Shown here piece after piece: positions 12,305 through 14,145 of a stretch of 14,145 nt of DNA. Each line of letters begins with the position of its first letter. Position 1 is the first letter of the stretch. The DNA is from Parafilimonas sp. (GTDB taxonomy: Bacteria; Bacteroidota; Bacteroidia; Chitinophagales; Chitinophagaceae). The stretch covers positions 1 through 14,145 of the forward strand of contig JAICKT010000070.1 of the NCBI GenBank assembly GCA_025927795.1, given 5' to 3'. Below the pieces are notes generated by a model. That model was not told where the DNA came from. It did not search any database and saw only the letters and a list, made by a program, of their open reading frames with translations. A program made the translations under genes and the position numbers.

Positions 12305-14145
12305 TGCTGATGCCTTCTTCTTTATCTATACTGCAACAATACTGGAACCATAAATCATTTCGGCCGCAACAGAAAGAAATTATTCAATCTGTTTTACAGG
12401 GAAAAGATACTGTTGCTTTATTACCAACAGGCGGCGGCAAATCAATCTGCTATCAAATTCCTTCATTAATGAAAGATGGATTATGTCTTGTGATAAGCCC
12501 ATTAATTGCATTGATGAAAGACCAGGTTGCGAATCTTAAAAAAATAAATATACCGGCACTGGCTTTACATAGCGGGCAAACATTTTATGAAGTGAAACAA
12601 ACCTTGCAGGATGCAATACACGGCAACTATAAATTCTTATATGTTTCACCCGAACGTTTGCAAAGCAGAATTTTTAATGAACATCTTTCTGCACTTAATA
12701 TAAATTTAATTGCTGTTGATGAAGCGCATTGCATTTCTCAATGGGGCTACGATTTTCGACCATCTTATTTAAAAATTGCTGAATTAAAAAACATAATTAA
12801 TGCTCCGTTGCTGGCATTAACCGCATCTGCAACGCCACTTGTTTTAGATGATATAAAAGATAAACTGCAATTAAACAATGCAACAGTTTTCAGGCAATCG
12901 TTTCAAAGAATAAATCTTTCTTATTCTGTTTTTAAAATTGATAGTAAAATAAATAAAGTAATTGAAGTTTTAAATAATGTTCATGGCAGCAGTATTGTGT
13001 ATTGTAAAAGCAGGAAGTTATGCAAAGAGATTACCGGGCTTTTGCATCTGCATAATTTTAATGCAGATTTTTATCATGCAGGTTTAGCGCATGATGTGCG
13101 AAGTAAAAAACAGGAAGCATGGCTGAATAATTCAACAAGAATTATGGTTTGCACTAACGCATTTGGAATGGGTATTGATAAGGCTGATGTGCGAACGGTA
13201 ATTCACTATGATGTGCCTGATTGTTTGGAAAGTTATTACCAGGAAGCAGGTCGTGCAGGCAGGGATGAAAAAAAATCTTATGCTGTTTTATTATGCAACG
13301 CTGAAGACGAAAAAACGATAAAAGCCTTACCGGAACTGCGTTTCCCGCCAATTAAAGAAATAAAAAGGATTTATCAGTGTTTGGTTGATTACCTGCAGAT
13401 ACCTGTTGGCATTGGAGAAGGAAATTATTATGATTTTAATCTGAATGAATTTATAAAAAATTTTGAACTTGATGTTTTTATGGCAATTAATACTTTAAAA
13501 ATGTTGGAACAGGAAGGTTATATCAGTTTTAATGAAACTGTTTTTTTGCCATCAAAAATTTGCTTTACAGCACCCAAAGAAGTGTTGCTTGATTTTGAAA
13601 ATTCACATCCGCAACTTGAACCTTTGGTAAAATGTTTATTGCGAACTTATGAAGGCGTTTATGATAATAAAATTTCAATCAACGAAAAATTAGTAAGCAC
13701 GTTGCTGAAAATTTCTATTGAAACTGTAAAACAACAATTGCAACAATTACAGTCTTTTAATATTATTGAATATGAGCAACAGAAAGAAACTCCGCAAATT
13801 TATTTTATAACTAATCGTGCACCGGCGCAACATCTTAATATAAATTATGAAAGATATAAACAACGCAAAGATGATTTTGCAAAGCGTGTTAAAACCATGC
13901 TTAATTATTTACAAAGCATAGTAAATTGTCGCAGTCGTTTTATTGGCAATTATTTTGGCGATAATGAAATTAAAGATTGCGGAATTTGTGATAACTGCTT
14001 AAAGAAAAAATCAATTAAGATTTCAGAAGAAGAATTTATAATTATTAAAGAACGCATACTAAATGTTTTGAGTGATAACAATGCGTTTGTGCAAAATATT
14101 TTGCAATCATGTAAAAACATTAAGAAAGAAAAACTCTGGAAAGTA
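12304..14145 (+). CDS. recQ: RecQ-family ATP-dependent DNA helicase, 3'-truncated by the window edge
   Basis: 614 codons are visible with no stop. A 3'-5' DNA helicase used in recombination and fork repair. Motifs: motif 0 FRPQQKEII (19-27), Walker A LPTGGGKS (40-47), DEAH (139-142) within AVDEAHCISQWGYDFRP, motif III LTASATP (172-178), motif V TNAFGMGIDKADVR (284-297) and motif VI QEAGRAGRD (313-321). A four-cysteine zinc site follows at C542, C559, C562, C565 (DCGICDNCLKKK). In E. coli RecQ the zinc site comes about 50 residues after motif VI. Here ~220 residues intervene and contain two winged-helix-like segments (~380-410 and ~456-490). This resembles the shorter second RecQ type I recall from Bacteroidota. 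No HRDC domain is visible before the edge. The start is ATG 12304 or ATG 12310; the gene is coupled to the GNAT gene. Confidence 0.93.
   Translation, partial: MLMPSSLSILQQYWNHKSFRPQQKEIIQSVLQGKDTVALLPTGGGKSICYQIPSLMKDGLCLVISPLIALMKDQVANLKKINIPALALHSGQTFYEVKQTLQDAIHGNYKFLYVSPERLQSRIFNEHLSALNINLIAVDEAHCISQWGYDFRPSYLKIAELKNIINAPLLALTASATPLVLDDIKDKLQLNNATVFRQSFQRINLSYSVFKIDSKINKVIEVLNNVHGSSIVYCKSRKLCKEITGLLHLHNFNADFYHAGLAHDVRSKKQEAWLNNSTRIMVCTNAFGMGIDKADVRTVIHYDVPDCLESYYQEAGRAGRDEKKSYAVLLCNAEDEKTIKALPELRFPPIKEIKRIYQCLVDYLQIPVGIGEGNYYDFNLNEFIKNFELDVFMAINTLKMLEQEGYISFNETVFLPSKICFTAPKEVLLDFENSHPQLEPLVKCLLRTYEGVYDNKISINEKLVSTLLKISIETVKQQLQQLQSFNIIEYEQQKETPQIYFITNRAPAQHLNINYERYKQRKDDFAKRVKTMLNYLQSIVNCRSRFIGNYFGDNEIKDCGICDNCLKKKSIKISEEEFIIIKERILNVLSDNNAFVQNILQSCKNIKKEKLWKV

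Noticed and set aside
13154..13351. A 65-codon minus-strand frame near the right edge
   Set aside because: It lies inside the RecQ coding region, opposite motifs V and VI. It is a shadow only.

Overview
The window comes from a Bacteroidota chromosome, most likely a Chitinophagaceae-type member; this is inferred from content and no 16S gene is present. The evidence is: AT-rich DNA; two secreted proteins with type IX secretion system (T9SS) C-terminal sorting domains; no visible Shine-Dalgarno sequences; Bacteroidota-type -7 boxes (TAnnTTTG) near some genes; and a small CNGKC protein and a CPICGCG outer-membrane barrel of kinds I associate with this phylum. There are no tRNA, rRNA, CRISPR, IS or phage features. 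The region reads as ordinary chromosome with a few accessory-looking envelope genes.

Layout. 1-926: 3' part of a LamG/FN3-like T9SS cargo protein, closed by a hairpin. 1080-2897 (+): an NTF2-like secreted protein, a small membrane-anchored protein with a C-x9-H-C-x3-C motif, and an outer-membrane barrel whose mature N-terminus is CPICGCG. A strong terminator follows. 2898-3359 is a convergent gap holding one terminator for each flanking gene and a palindrome. 3360-4442 (-): a secreted plastocyanin-like protein with two Ig-like repeats and a T9SS domain. 4709-5185 (+): an SRPBCC protein. 5213-7331 (-): a probable operon transcribed gatC, MacB/LolD-type ABC ATPase, PduO-type cobalamin adenosyltransferase, a 58-residue single-TM protein, and a 78-residue unknown. 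7587-9337 (+): a sigma-54-dependent response regulator followed by a stand-alone Hpt protein. 9407-10675 (-): a MacB-type ABC permease. 10883-11194 (+): a TPR protein, abutting a DinB-family gene (11195-11692, -). 11744-14145 (+): a GNAT acetyltransferase overlapping by one base the start of a RecQ-family helicase, which runs off the right edge.

How genes may work together. The CNGKC protein, the CPICGCG barrel and the cupredoxin all carry soft-metal ligand sets within 3 kb, so a copper or other thiophilic metal handling locus is the most interesting hypothesis. The regulator and Hpt protein form a phosphorelay module with no kinase nearby. The ABC ATPase and MacB-like permease lie on the same strand but are split by that regulatory pair; they may still be partners.
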